The notes under the pieces: model-generated
What the model saw: only the letters and a program-made list of their open reading frames with translations
Told to the model about the DNA's origin: nothing
The model's database searches: none
Program-made: the position numbers and the translations under genes
Part shown: positions 1 through 11,385 of the stretch, piece by piece
How the letters are laid out: each line of letters opens with the position of its first letter
Position numbering within the stretch: the stretch's first letter is position 1
Assembly (NCBI GenBank): GCA_001579985.1
Contig: LRSR01014754.1
Coordinates: 1 to 64,000, forward strand
Direction of reading: 5' to 3'
DNA: 64,000 nt
Origin: Hypsibius dujardini
Taxonomy: Eukaryota > Tardigrada > Eutardigrada > Parachela > Hypsibiidae

Positions 1-112
1 CATGGTTGACCGCGAAATTTGTTCAACATACCATATAGAGGGAATATTTACATTAAGTTTCACCCCCTTATGTTATGCGTATAGGACGAAATCGGTGCAG
101 AAGGAAAGTTCA

Positions 113-157
113 ATATAGACGAGGTATTCCATATAGACGAGATTTACATTAGACGAG
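113..157. repeat. short degenerate tandem repeat, ATATAGACGA type
   Basis: Three imperfect copies of ATATAGACGA or ATTAGACGA follow each other about 18 bases apart, just outside the left end of the Mutator-like element. Nothing else is recognisable in bases 1-214. Confidence 0.4.
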
Positions 158-223
158 TTTTACTGTAATCTAATTCGCTGAAATGATATTTCATGGCGAA
201 GTGTCATTGGGTTATAAAGTTTA

Positions 224-1156
224 GGAGAGAACTTTGCCTACAACCTTACACAACCTTTCGCTATGCTCACAACCCACACAACCTTTTTAATTATCAATTG
301 CTATGTTTACAACCTTTTTCGCCAATTGTTGGACACACCTTTACTAATGTACACAACCTTTTCCGGAGGATTATTTTTTATAAAATTTGTGTTACAATAG
401 TAGTCAGGACGAGAGTTTTTATTTAGTAAAAGGTATACAGGGTTTATGGGATCATAACGTGAGAACTCGTCAATTATGTGTGGTCTGAGTTTTGCCACCG
501 ATCAGATGGTCACCTGCTCTGTCAGGTCTTTTCCTGATACTTCTCAACGGCATTTCTACACGCCGTTCACGACGGGAATTGTTGGCCGTCGGTGAACGCG
601 AAGACTGCTTTGTCCCAATCGATGATTCCACATTTATTAGGCTCGGATGTGGGGCGGAGAGATGGGGCGGACTCCAACGCAGAGCCGTTGTTCGACGCGA
701 CCTCCATGGCTTCGTTCTCAACCGTCCCCTTGTTGTCATCCATCGCCTCGTTCTCATACTCGGCTTGGAGCATGACATTGATGTCATTGTTATTCTCTAG
801 TTCTTCGGTATTTCTAATTTATGATTCAGTTGCACTTGAAGTAATGCTTAAAGAAGTACGTGACATATTACAGATCGTAAACGCTATTTATTACGACGAC
901 AACCGAACAGATATTCCGAATTGGGACGGGTTTGTATTTTGCAGGAATGCGTTGCCTGTATGAACAAAGATTTGCGTGGCAACGACCTTAATTGTATCCT
1001 TTGATGGGTTTTCTTGAAAAGGTTGTGCACATAGCTAAAGGTTGTGTCCAACAATTGGCAAAAAAGGTCGTGTACATAGCAATTGATAATTAAAAAGGTT
1101 GTTTGGGTTGTGAGCATAGCGAAAGGTTGTGTAGGTTTATGAGCATAGCCCTCACC
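224..1156 (-). mobile_element. Mutator-like non-autonomous TIR element, copy 1
   Basis: This 933-bp element has long imperfect terminal inverted repeats (roughly 150 bp) built from CACAACC and GCTATGCTCACAACC words. The left end starts GGAGAGAACTTTG, and the right end is its inverse, ending CCCTCACC. It is bordered by 9-bp direct repeats with one mismatch, TAAAGTTTA (215-223) and TAAATTTTA (1157-1165), which suits a Mutator-like (MULE) insertion. A second copy lies at 49654-50495. The middle, read on the minus strand, encodes a short open stretch beginning MSRTSLSITSSATES that it shares with copy 2, then diverges. No transposase core is visible, so it is probably mobilised in trans. The superfamily is inferred from TSD size and long TIRs only. 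Confidence 0.75.
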
Positions 1157-1169
1157 TAAATTTTATGTA

Positions 1170-1529
1170 TCAGTGAAGCATATTGCAATCTTGTAAATCC
1201 ACAAAATAAATTCTTTTTGTATCATTTCCGAGTTTTATAAAACACCCAAATACAATCCCAAAATCGGACATCTTTACCGGACAAAACGAGCAATGTGACG
1301 GGAAAATGAATTTTGTTTTGTTATGGTAAAGTTTCAATAACGTAGAGTTCAAATTGGATTTGGAATTAATCCATCGATTTTGATCAAGTAATGGTGAGCC
1401 CTTCTTCGATTCTTTATTATAGCCCTTATGAGAGCCAAAAGAAGGGCAAGATGAAGAGCAATTTTGCGCTAAATGTGAATGGTAGGCCTGAACGCAAAAC
1501 ACATGCAATGCGTACGACTTGGTTGCCAT
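1170..1529 (-). CDS. unassigned 119-codon open frame
   Basis: An ATG-initiated frame of 119 codons without a recognisable domain, signal peptide or transmembrane segment. It is Ser-, Lys- and Asn-rich, contains several cysteines, and its end abuts the right end of the Mutator-like element. I see no splice-site or paralog support, so it may be a chance frame. Confidence 0.15.
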   Translation of the reverse strand: MATKSYALHVFCVQAYHSHLAQNCSSSCPSFGSHKGYNKESKKGSPLLDQNRWINSKSNLNSTLLKLYHNKTKFIFPSHCSFCPVKMSDFGIVFGCFIKLGNDTKRIYFVDLQDCNMLH

Positions 1530-1947
1530 AAAAGTTATAAAACCCCCATCGAAGGAAGTGTCACAATTATTGCCGGCTGAAAACTCTCGAAACTGAACAA
1601 TCTTGGTTACTAGAAAACTAAAACTAACGAAAAATTATTAGCTTAGTAAGTTTAGTTTTACGCTGGGTAGTACTTCGCTACACTTGCGGCGATCTGTCGC
1701 GTAGGTGGACTGCAAACACGAATTGAGTGGGGCAGTTGAAAGGTCATAAGACCGATCCTGCCTTCGAGCCGCGGCCAGCCGTGTTCCCTTTCGTGTGCGC
1801 ACTCTAGACACGAAAGGTGCTCCGCCAAGGCAGATCGCGTCCTACCCCCAACTCCCTCGCGATATGCCATTACTTGGCCATAATCTTGACCGCACTGCAA
1901 AGGCTCTCAGCCTCCGGCCGTACGTAGGACTGATAGCGGTCACTTTT

Positions 1948-2520
1948 TCACCTGCCCAGTATCCGAATCAGGTCGACTGGGATGCCAGCTTCGGCGGCAG
2001 TCGTCGCCGCTCCAATCCGAAAGCTGTGAGACTTAAATGAGACACCGAGTAGATCCTTCACAACTTGGTTAACGCGCTGGCGAGTCAGGTAGCTGCCATC
2101 ACCAGAAACATATAGAGGGGAATTTCCGGCTAGGCCTTTTCCAAGTCTACAAAAAATGTACTTCCGAAAGGCCCGAACGGCACAGCATGAACGGTTAGTT
2201 GCTGCGATGGTCAGGGTTACAGGTGTTCCAAGCTGGTTGGTTTTATCACGTATAACAGAGACCTTCAGTGTTTCCTGGTCAATTTTAACACAACCAAGGA
2301 TAAGTGGGCCAGCTCGGTTTCTTGACGGTGAAGTATATTCGGACACGCGGAGAAACCCAAAGAAGGCTAATGTAAAAGCCGACCACAGCATACACTTGTC
2401 GTTGTAATCCAGTCGGGAATCTGACAGTTTCGTTTTCAATTCACGCATTTTTGAGATTGTGATTGCTTCTCTCTCGTTCACTGGCTGATCAAACTGTCTC
2501 TTCCACCCCTTAATCAGCAT
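1948..2520 (-). pseudogene. tyrosine recombinase part of the DIRS fossil
   Basis: Part of the broken element. It contains the LWSAFTLAFFGFLRVSEYT segment around the first catalytic Arg and the SHSFRIGAATTAAEAGIP segment carrying the HxxR box of phage-integrase-type recombinases. In intact relatives this enzyme inserts the circular cDNA into the genome. Confidence 0.8.
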
Positions 2521-2692
2521 TGGTAATAAGAGGTCGTCCGCGAGGGATCGGGTAGGCCGGCAACCTTGTGCATCGACCGGACAGACGCGATGTAAACTTG
2601 TGCCGTCGCCGCGCTCAGTCCATCTTCGAACAAAGACGTTGCAAACCGTCTAATGTTCAATGCAGATGTCGGCTGGAAGGGTAAATTGAATT

Positions 2693-3709
2693 TCAGGCAA
2701 AAACACAGGAACCGTCTAATGCCAGCTCCATATGTAGTTCGGGTGGACAGAGCCAGGTGGGCTCTGACGAGTTTGTCGGTCGTGTGGTCGAGATCTTGGA
2801 TGCGTTTGGACTGGGAGCCTCCATCACGGGACGCAGTTCGCTTAAGTCGGAGGCAATTGTCAATCCGACATGGTCCGCAGTTGGTAGGAGCTCTTGAAAC
2901 CGATCCATTTCGAATCTAGAAAGTGCATCCGCTACACCGTTATTAACGCCTGCAACATGAGTTATTTGAACAGCAAAGTTCCCTGTGGCGGCTAAAAAAT
3001 ATATACGACGGATGAGGTCCATGATACCCTTATGCAAAGACGAAAACTTGGCCCAAGCGGCGACTACGGATTCGTTGTCGGAATGAAAGAGAATACGTTT
3101 GCTGGGCCAGTGCTTCCCCCAAACTAAACATGCCAAATATACTGGCACCATTTCTTGCCATGCGATGGGCGGGCGTAAGGCTAGAACCGATGCTGGCCAG
3201 GCAATCTGGAACCAGTGGTTACCGTACGCCGCACCGCGTCCGATAGTGCCGGCTGCGTCGGTGTACAAATGCAAATCAAATGCTGACGACCATTCGGAGT
3301 CAAGAAAGGAGTGTTGACCATTCCAGAGTGGTAAAAAATTGAGCCACCATTCTAAGTCAGCACGAAAAGACGGGCCGAGTTTGACGCGATGGTGGTACTG
3401 GGTGACCGAGTGCGCGAGATCGAGTAATCGCCGCAGAAATATTTTTCCCGCGGGGATACATTTCGTAGCAAAGGCCAGGCCGCCGACGAGGCTGAGGATC
3501 TCCCGTTTAGTTGCATACTTGCGGTTAGAGAAGACCTGGATTTCGCCGAGGATTTCCGTGACTTTTTCAGTGGGTATACTCAGGGTCCGCTTGTTGTCGA
3601 ACCATTCTTCGGATAATGTTGCTGTAGGCGATGAGGGGGACAGCCAGGTCCGGAAAATAGTATGCCCGGTATAATTGAAGAACAGTAAAGGCTTCCAACC
3701 AAAAGCCAA
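2693..3709 (-). pseudogene. reverse transcriptase thumb and RNase H part of the DIRS fossil
   Basis: Part of the broken element. The connection segment (KREILSLVGGLAFATKCIP) is followed by RNase H motifs: LYTDAAGTIGRGAAY, FHSDNESVVAAW and GVNNGVADALSRF. These are typical of DIRS and Ngaro elements. Confidence 0.85.
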
Positions 3710-3893
3710 GGGAATCTACGGTAGGTTTCCCCTTTTTGCCGCTTGGTGAGGCATCGCGAGAGCTCCGCGATGGTGTTGATTCGGCCGAATCAAAGCTGCG
3801 ATTTTCGGGAAGAAGATCCGATAGTGTGACGTAGGCGTTCGGTTGCTGGAGTAACTTCAAGAGTCGGTCGTTGACGACGGGGAAGCGTAGGCT

Positions 3894-4337
3894 CTAGTGC
3901 GGCGGGGGGCGAAACACTAGCATTATAGGAGCTAAGGGTGGTAGCGGTAGTGGTTGTTGAGTCGGAGCTGTGTGGGTGAGGGGTGAGACGTACTGGCCGA
4001 GATGGTTGGCATCGGGCATGTTGTGGAAACCAGGTGCTGAGGTTGGTCCTGTTTCCTGTGGATATTGCGTTGCATGGGGTTGGTTCTGCTCATTACGTAC
4101 CTCATCACTAATTCGTTGCAGCTGGCCATAAATGGCAGTAAAATGGTGAGCGTAAGGATTCGGCTGGATGGCGTTCAGCGGCGCACTAGGTGTGCTTGTG
4201 TCGGTTGTGTTGGCTCTTTTCTGCTGTTGGACGTTCTTAGCTTTGCGACCTCGTTTACCTGTCATGATTCGTTTAGCAACTGCTCTTGTTACAATACCAA
4301 TCGGAACGATCGATGATGGGGAGAGGCGGTCATCCAT
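3894..4337 (-). pseudogene. gag-like part of the DIRS fossil
   Basis: A Pro-, Gln- and Thr-rich frame with a basic N-terminal patch (KRGRKAKNVQQQKR), placed upstream of the polymerase as the capsid-like ORF of DIRS elements is. It has no recognisable zinc knuckle, and the assignment rests on position and composition. Confidence 0.4.
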
Positions 4338-4739
4338 CAGAGAAGAAAAACTTAAAGATCACACAGACCACTCCGTCCTTCTAGACTAAAATAAGCGCAA
4401 CTGAACTAAACTGTGGTCGTCACACTGACCAAGAACCGTGCTGCATTGCAGTGTTGCCATGTTGCCAGGGTCAAGCAACAAAGCTACGACGTTTGCGTGC
4501 GTCACTACGCGTAAACGTGCATTAACGCTTAATGCGTTAACTACCATTTTGAAATCACTACTCCATATGAAAAAAGGTTGCACATCGCAAACGGAAACGC
4601 AAATCCTATTTCAGATCTCAGTTTCGAGGTCCCAGAGAAATATTTAAACGACTTTAAAGCATAAAGTGTGTATAACTTCATAATACTAAAAAATTTGAAA
4701 TATATAAATTAGTTTTATTGGGTTATAAAAATATAGCAG

Positions 4740-6110
4740 AGCAAATTTATGATTTGCAATTTTTGCGGGATGACGCAAAATTAGCGAGACATGCAGCATA
4801 AATGGGCTGGGTGTCAGAATGTTTTATACCGTGTTGGAAAGGTGGCTGCTCGCCTGAAAAATATGAAAGGCATCGAGGAAGGTCAATGGATAATTCGAAA
4901 GTTGACAGACCTGTTTGGCTGTCGAGGCGTCTAGCTAATCGGCCGACCGCATGGCTTGCGACCTGACCGGACGGATGACGAGCCGTCCCACAAATTGACA
5001 GACCGTCCCGAAGGCTTAGGATCATGCGGAAATTGGCGTCCTATCCATTCGGCTGTCGGACCACCCCGAAAGCTAACGAACTAGTCCAATGGCTCGCGCC
5101 CGGCATGTTTATTCGGAAAACTGAAAATGGAAATCGAATTTTAGGAAGGCTGAATTACCATCCTAAAACATGATTGATTATCCGGAAGGTTAATGGGTCG
5201 TTAGGAAGATTAAGGGAAGGTTTGGACGGGTAGTAGGCGAACCTAACAGTTGCACCACGATTAATCCAGTTTATAGCTCGCTACTCAAACGACTTTAAAA
5301 TACAATATTGATGGAGAAGATAAGACGAGTAAGGTTTTATACCTTTGGCACTTTCGTACCGGAAAAGATGTAGGAAAACGTCGCGCAGCGGCCCGTATCC
5401 TCCACACTCAAAACAAGGAAAGGGTGGGTATGAACATCAAAAACCGAAAACGTTTGCGAATGAGAAGTATAAAAAGGCGACAGTCCGCGAAGTTGATAGT
5501 TGAAACGCATCATTGGTCACCACAGACACACATGGAGCATGACACAATCAAGCAGGTCTGTCAGAAGGCATATGAATACTCCGGAATACACGCAGACGTC
5601 TCTTAAGTTTTACCATAACCATTCTGTAGTCAGGATAAAAATCCGAAAAGATAGTGGAGAAACAGAACGAGATATTCAGATGATTCACTCAATGTCCCAA
5701 AAGCTCAGTTGTTCGAGAGGAATATCTTATACGACGACATCGGGACGGTCTGACGGTTTTCCAGTTTACGGTATCATGACGGGTGGTAGGTCAACCTTTC
5801 AAATAACTGGAAATCCTTCCGGACGTTACAGTAGTCCTCCTGGCGGTCCGCAAGTCATCTAAAAACCTGTTTTCGTCGCATTTAATCCACCAGGTTATCG
5901 GAAGTCTGGAAGTGCCTGGACTGTCCAAAAGATTAACAGGCAGGCTCGAAGGCTGTCTGCAAATCCGACATTCTTATAGTAAAGGCTGCATAGTAGGGCA
6001 ACCCCCATCAATTTCCGGTGCCAAATTCTTCCGAACAATTTGCGCGTTAGGCAGGCAGTCTACGACAAGAGCGGTCAGAAAGTTTCTCAGCTTACACTAA
6101 ATGTTTGGAC
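4740..6110. repeat. GACGG/GTCCGG-rich low-complexity DNA
   Basis: A gene-free stretch with many diverged short words such as GACCGGACGG, GTCTGACGG and CGGAAGGTTA, resembling decayed satellite DNA. A similar composition recurs at 17640-18130. The open frames here are short and share no domain with known proteins. Confidence 0.35.
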
Positions 6111-6119
6111 AATCGGTGA

Positions 6120-6960
6120 TAATCCTGAAAAGCACGACTATGTTGACTGATACTAGGCCAGCTCTGCGGGTATTCCGTTTGCCCATCATCGTCCTTCTAG
6201 TGCAGCTTTGAATTAAATTGAAACGATAATTAAGATAGATGGTATGATCGCCAGACGCAGAGGCAAGAACAAACAGACAAATAGACTTCAGGCACGGACA
6301 CTCAGGCATATAGACGGACAAACATTAAACCCACAGGTCAACCACAACATATAACAACGAACAAAAACAATACTAAATAAAATTGCTAAGCAAATAACAG
6401 ATATAATGACCGATAGGCAAACAAACCAGTTACCCACAAGCCCCCACCCCGAGTAGATATTACTAGTAATGCTTGTGCTCGGGCGGTGTTCTTTTTTTAA
6501 ACCTCTACTTTTCTGCAAAAGCACCAACCTTCTAGTCAGTACTTTGGCCGAGCACTGTGACGAAACCTTCATCCGCCCTTGAGAATAATGCGCTACTGTT
6601 TTATGTAGTCCATTATTTTTTGGCCACACAATTGTTTGATCACCATTGCCACCTTACCGCGCAAATAGGTTATTAAAATATTTCGCAGCCAAACGCATGA
6701 GCATTGCTGTTTAAGTTGTCACATTATCCATTATTCCACTGACCAAATAAGAGCTTGTGGGAGCCTCCAGTGCACAACTAAATAGCATATGCGTTTTTTC
6801 TATTATGTCATCGTTTAGATTACGTGAGCAAATATGCACAGAGTCCTTCAAAGATTGTTGCAGCCTGCTATTTCAGATTAATGGTTGCACATGGCGACTT
6901 GTAATCAATCAAATTTGGAATTTATGTTTATAACATTATTCCACTGCTGGAGAAACAGCG
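6120..6960. other. no recognisable feature
   Basis: AT-rich intergenic DNA. The frames found on the minus strand around 6290-6630 are low-complexity Ile/Val/Cys-rich reads without domain or splice support. Confidence 0.4.
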
Positions 6961-6964
6961 TATA

Positions 6965-7175
6965 GGTGGCCATGGGCCTTAACCATGTAGTTTATGGAGT
7001 TTATTTCATATTTCTAATGTTGTAGGGGCAGTGTGTGGGTTGCCAAGGACTTTAACCAAATATCCTATAGAGTTTGTTCCATTATTCCACAATCGTAATA
7101 GGTGGGTGTTGGTGGCCATAGGCCTTAATCATGAACTCTAAGGAGTTTATTCCATTATTCTACATCTGTTGAGGA
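6965..7175. repeat. three-copy diverged tandem repeat, period about 70-75 bp
   Basis: The block GGTGGCCATGGGCCTTAA, then a GGAGTTTATT(C) segment, recurs three times with substitutions. Each unit ends in a CCATTATTCCAC-like word. No coding potential is evident. Confidence 0.5.
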
Positions 7176-7605
7176 CGAGCGCGTGCACTCATATCATAGT
7201 TGTACCGTTATTCTTGTGCTAGAAGTAGCCGCTGCAAATTTGTTTAGGCTTGTGCTAGAACTAGCCAAATCTCCTAGCATCGCGAGACCAGTGTTGTACG
7301 TCGTAACTAGTATATCAAGGTGTGGCCATTATGACAAGGTGTGATTGATTCAGATGGTTAAGAACAGTGCAGGAAGTTGTAGCCCGTGTAGCAAAGTAAT
7401 GCCGGTTAGCGCGGAATGTTCAGGCTGCATCACTAACGAGGGGTTGGAATGGAATCCCACACCCCGATTTCCCTGAATTTTTTCTCACAAATAGTGGAGT
7501 GAAACATGTAGATTTTAGAAAAATATTTCATCTGCAATCGAGCCCCGGACTTGGCAGAAAAAAATTCCAAAGTGCTACACCATGCTACACTAGCAACATC
7601 GGCTA

Positions 7606-8316
7606 CAGCTGCGTTTGCAACAACTTTCGGTGGTAAGTCGGACCACCCTCTTTTGGTGTAAACATAGACCACCCTACTGTTTTTGGGTTAACTTGGGAAA
7701 CTTTTTTTGATTTTCGGTTTAAACATGGACTACTCCAAAACTCCAGAAAGAATAATTTCCTTCAGTATTTTTTACAAAAATCACTAGAATTAATTAAAAA
7801 TTACATATATACAGCCGGCGACGAACACTACTGGGTGAAATACTGGAAACGACTCCGACTTGTTGCAGGCTTTCTGCAATCGCCATGTTTGTCCCATTCC
7901 GGAATTTCGTAGCGAGTCGGTCGATACATTGATTGATTTCGTCTCCGAATTTCCGTTTCCGGCCGGTTTTTTTGGGCTCCTTCGGAGGAATACCGTTGTG
8001 GTCGTGACGGTCCATCACTTTTTGGGACCAGTCCTCACCGAAGTTGAAATAACCGCCGATTTCTCGATGGGTCTTCCCTTCACCTTGCATAAAAAAAAAT
8101 TGCTGTGACTTTCCGTGGAGTAACAGGTTGAGGAGGTGCCATTCTCAATCAATCGATCAGTATAAAGAATATTCAATTGAGCCGTTGAAAAAATCAAGCA
8201 ATCAATTTTGCCGCTCATGGTCTGTGGGAATTCACTAATACAATAGGGTGGTCTATGTTTACACCGAAAGAGGGTGGTCCGGCAATTTTCGCCGGAAGCT
8301 GTTGCAAACGCACCTG
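7606..8316 (-). mobile_element. Tc1-like DNA transposon, internally deleted
   Basis: A 711-bp element bounded by TA dinucleotides (7604-7605 and 8317-8318). Its terminal inverted repeats of roughly 80 bp start CAGCTGCGTTTGCAACA on the left and, inverted, CAGGTGCGTTTGCAACA on the right. Both continue into a shared GGACCACCCTCTTT block. The body retains only the N-terminal DNA-binding part of a Tc1-type transposase on the minus strand. Both flanks are the same minisatellite, so it inserted into that array. Confidence 0.85.
7794..8090 (-). pseudogene. Tc1-type transposase N-terminal fragment
   Basis: About 98 codons reading as the paired-type helix-turn-helix of Tc1 transposases. A first HTH (GKTHREIGGYFNFGEDWSQ) is followed by the basic KTGRKRKFGDE linker, and a second helix set ends in SISPSSVRRRLY. 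The DDE catalytic domain is absent, so the element cannot mobilise itself. Confidence 0.75.
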
Positions 8317-8318
8317 TA

Positions 8319-8690
8319 CACCGTGCTACACTGGCTACACCGTGCTACACCGTGCCACACAGGCTACACAGGCTACACTGTGCCACACAGGCTACACAGG
8401 CTACACTGTGCCACACAGGCTACACAGGCTACACTGTGCCACACCTGCAACACCGGCTACACCGGCTACACTGGCTACATTGGCTACACTGGCTACACCG
8501 TGCTACACCGGCTACACCGGCTACACTGGCTACACTGGCTACACCGGCTACATTGGCTACACTGGCTACACTGGCTACACTGGCTACACTGACTACATTG
8601 CCTACACTGGCTACACTGGCTACACCGGCTACACTGGCTATACCGGCTATACCGGCTACACCGTGCTACACTGGCTACACCGTGATCTAT
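8319..8690. repeat. 9-bp minisatellite, unit GGCTACACT
   Basis: About 40 units of GGCTACACT with variants GGCTACACC, GTGCTACAC and GTGCCACACA. A short remnant of the same array (7571-7603) lies left of the Tc1-like element. Because 9 is divisible by 3, every forward frame stays open and gives periodic peptides (Gly-Tyr-Thr, Ala-Thr-Leu, Leu-His-Trp). I regard these as consequences of the repeat, not protein. Confidence 0.9.
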
Positions 8691-9064
8691 CCGTTTAATT
8701 CCATAACTAATTATTTTTAGCTGTACAAACGGCGACGCAGATGCATTATTGAAGTTGTTGGGATTATACCCTTGTAGCACACTGTGGGGTTTAAGGGCTT
8801 GGAGTGTGCCACAACGGCATAAATCCAACAACTCCAATAACTCCACCACTCTACGCCCGAGTACACCACAATATGCTATTCCAATAATTACAGCTCATAA
8901 CTTTTGCGACAGCGCCTCACAAAGTCAATCATTGCCTCGTATTGCCCTATGGGCATGTGCCAAAACTTACATCTGGTAATTTCTACAAGCCTTGTCTCTT
9001 AACTCCCCGAATCTCCATCTTTTGACTCCGTTTGACTATCCCTAATGTGTGTACTTGCACTTAA

Positions 9065-10717
9065 ACTCTACGGATGCATTTGCTACAGAATGGCCTCCCG
9101 AAGGTTGAGTAAATGTCGCGATGTTAGTAGATGGTGAATTGGTAGTGGTTCCAGGTCTGCGACCTGAAATCACGGCAAGTTGTGGTGAGATTAGAAAAGT
9201 TGCACTGGCCCTTAATTCCATGTATTCCGATATGCGAACTTACAAACGCGTGGAAAGTTAAGTAACCACGGAAATTGAGTGAACGTAGCCTTTCTCGTAC
9301 CACATGTGATCGAACGTGTTACGTCAGGGAGGTCAGCATCTTCGAGCCAGAATGCTAGTGAACTTAATTCACAGCAGTCACAATTAACGGAGGTGGCGCA
9401 GAATTGCGTCAGCGATGTTTCCAGATGAAGGGATTCCAGCATAGTCGCACTTAAACTGTTCCGGAAGCAGCCGGGGATGGCTTGGAGGCTATTATGTTTC
9501 AGGGACACGGTCGAGGTTTGTTTAAGTTTGAACGTCTCTTCGGAGCAGTTCCATCGGTTTACAGTGAGATGCAATCCGTCCAATTTAAGATTCTGAAATG
9601 AGAAGTACATGTTAGCCAGCGTTGGTGTATTGCATCTCTCATGGACGGTAATTCAGGTAGGGACTTCATTTCTGAATAAGCTAAAAAGTTTGTCGCAGGG
9701 TGCTAGTTAATCAGGGTGAATGACCACTCATTTTATTGATGAAAAATCATCCTATAAATTTTCATAACTATTTTTGTTTTTCTTCTCGTTCTCGTTTCTA
9801 CAGTCAATCAAGTTGATTAAATCCGGTTAGTAGTACGTGAAGAACCCATATTGGTCTTCCTGTGAGTCTCTGGATATCTGCAGGACTGAAGAGGATCACG
9901 CTAACTACGGAGGACCTTGCCCAACGAGCATGAGGCTGACACCGCCATCTCATCTGAGTTCTTCCCCATTAGTCCATCACACCATCAGCTCTCAGCCGTG
10001 TTCCAGAATTCCAATTTTTTGGTCCTTTTTTGTGGGTCTTCTACAGGGTCCAGCCCTTAAATGTTCTCAACTTTGAAAATTCGCCAAAAAAATTATTAGA
10101 ACTTCGGTTTTCGATGTTAGTTTTTTATGACGCAAGAAATAGTTCTTTGGGAAACGCTAAAGCTCTCCTTCTTCAGCTCATCCAAAATAACACGGGATGA
10201 CCAGTTTAAAGCACCAAAAGCCGAAATTCGACTTTTTAATTCCGCCGTTACTGGAAGTAACATTCTTGAAAACTGTTGCAACTGTCTGATATTGTCTCTT
10301 TTTATACTCAATTTCTTGTCAGGACAAATTAACAGATACTCGATTGGTTGCGCACAGTTCACACAGTCCTTGTTTTTAAGTTAAGCAAATAATAGCGTTG
10401 TACCCTGTAATTGCAATGACAACAAATTCGTAGCCGGTGTATAGGAATAATCGTTCACGTGAACTGCAGCAAAATTGTTGCGGTGACACAATGCTTTTCT
10501 GTAAATCTGTATGTCTGTTTGTCTGCATGTCTGCCTGCCTGCCTATGTGCCTCTGTCTGTGTGTCTGTGTGTCTGTCTGTGTGTCTGTCTGTGTGTCTGT
10601 GTGTGTGTCTGTGTGTGTGTCTGTGTGTCTGTCTGTCTGTGTGTCTGTCTGTCTGTGTGTCTGTGTGTCTGTGTGTCTGTGTGTCTGTCTGTGTGTCTGT
10701 GTGTCTGTCTGTCTGTG

Positions 10718-10763
<46 letters not shown>

Positions 10764-11385
10764 GGAGTAACACAGTTCATACTTTTAGACTCCCAGCAAT
10801 GGGTTTCAAAAAATCCCAATCCATAGACTTGATTTCTCCAGAGCTAATCTGGAGATCCGACAATATGGACTCAGAACCAGCGGGCACGAGGCTTTGGAAC
10901 ATGAACTTGTCCAGTATGCTGATGCGCACTCCAACTAATTGAAGGCTTTTCAGGCTTGAAAAGCCTGCCAAATCCTCGTGTTCGAAGTGAAAAAGTTTCA
11001 CGGAAATCATGATGATTACCCTCAGGTGCGCTTTCACGTTCTTAAAGAACCTGTTCATGGGAAAACGCGGGCTTGTGTCCGGATTGTTGAACAGCTCAAG
11101 ACGGACAGACCGTAAGGAGGGTATTGTCGGTATGGAGGTACCCTCTTCGTTGCGTAATATTCCATATATGATGCCAAGGTGGTTGATGTCTGGACGAATA
11201 CGGGAAACGTTAAAGTTGTCTGGAATTATGTACCTCTCAACTGGGGCCATGCACTCAAGTGACGGCTTATTAACGAAATTGTGGCACTTTGGATGGGGTA
11301 TCTGTGAATCGTCTGCAGTTGCTTTGGTGGACCCCATTAGCAGCAACATCACGATTAACAGACAGCTTCGAGATACTCGTTGCAT
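9065..11385 (-). CDS. LRR ectodomain gene, copy A, last exon lost
   Basis: Exon 1 (10783-11385) starts [18 protein letters not shown], a clear signal peptide, then an N-terminal Cys region and several LRRs. Exon 2 (9244-9592) follows a TTTCAG acceptor and holds the last LRRs plus an LRR C-terminal cap with the [15 protein letters not shown] motif. Exon 3 (9065-9163) is Thr/Pro-rich. Paralogs C and D splice exon 3 with GTAAGT, but here that donor reads TTAAGT, and reading on gives a stop after about nine residues. No copy of the hydrophobic exon 4 is found downstream, where the minisatellite begins. It is either a secreted form or a dying copy. The ligand is unknown. Exon phases match those of C and D exactly. 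Confidence 0.7.
10044..10405 (-). mobile_element. mariner-like element, internally deleted copy in intron 1 of LRR copy A
   Basis: A short relative of the mariner-like elements in LRR copies B, C and D, at the same intron position. The left end (CAGGGTCCAGCCC after TA) and right end match theirs. Only the N-terminal helix-turn-helix of the transposase remains ([18 protein letters not shown] on the minus strand). Confidence 0.7.
10500..10765. repeat. CTGT/GTGT microsatellite in intron 1 of LRR copy A
   Basis: About 260 bp of (CTGT)n mixed with TGTG, lying just inside intron 1, some 20 bases from the exon 1 splice donor. Shorter tracts sit at the equivalent place in copies B (13040-13150), C (26965-27080) and D (39005-39065). 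Long Cys/Val/Ser open frames across it are repeat artefacts. Confidence 0.95.

Larger units (their letters stand above)
1660..4400 (-). mobile_element. DIRS-order retroelement fossil (tyrosine-recombinase retrotransposon)
   Basis: On the minus strand the order is a gag-like Pro/Gln-rich frame (about 3894-4337), reverse transcriptase C-terminal part with RNase H (2693-3709), then a tyrosine recombinase (1948-2520). RNase H plus a tyrosine recombinase instead of a DDE integrase is diagnostic of the DIRS order. The element is broken, with several breaks, but domains are still easy to read, suggesting moderate age. Ends are approximate: no terminal repeats were pinned down. Confidence 0.8.

Noticed and set aside
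3099-3674. Plus-strand frames opposite the RNase H region
   Set aside because: Antisense shadows of the DIRS fossil.
8248-8849. Long open frames rich in Gly-Tyr-Thr, Leu-His-Trp or Cys-Ser-Arg
   Set aside because: They are produced by the 9-bp minisatellite on both strands. No start context or non-repeat domain.
10376-10942. Cys/Val/Ser- and Gln/Thr/Asp-rich open frames
   Set aside because: Translations of the CTGT/TGTG microsatellite and the adjacent antisense of LRR exon 1.
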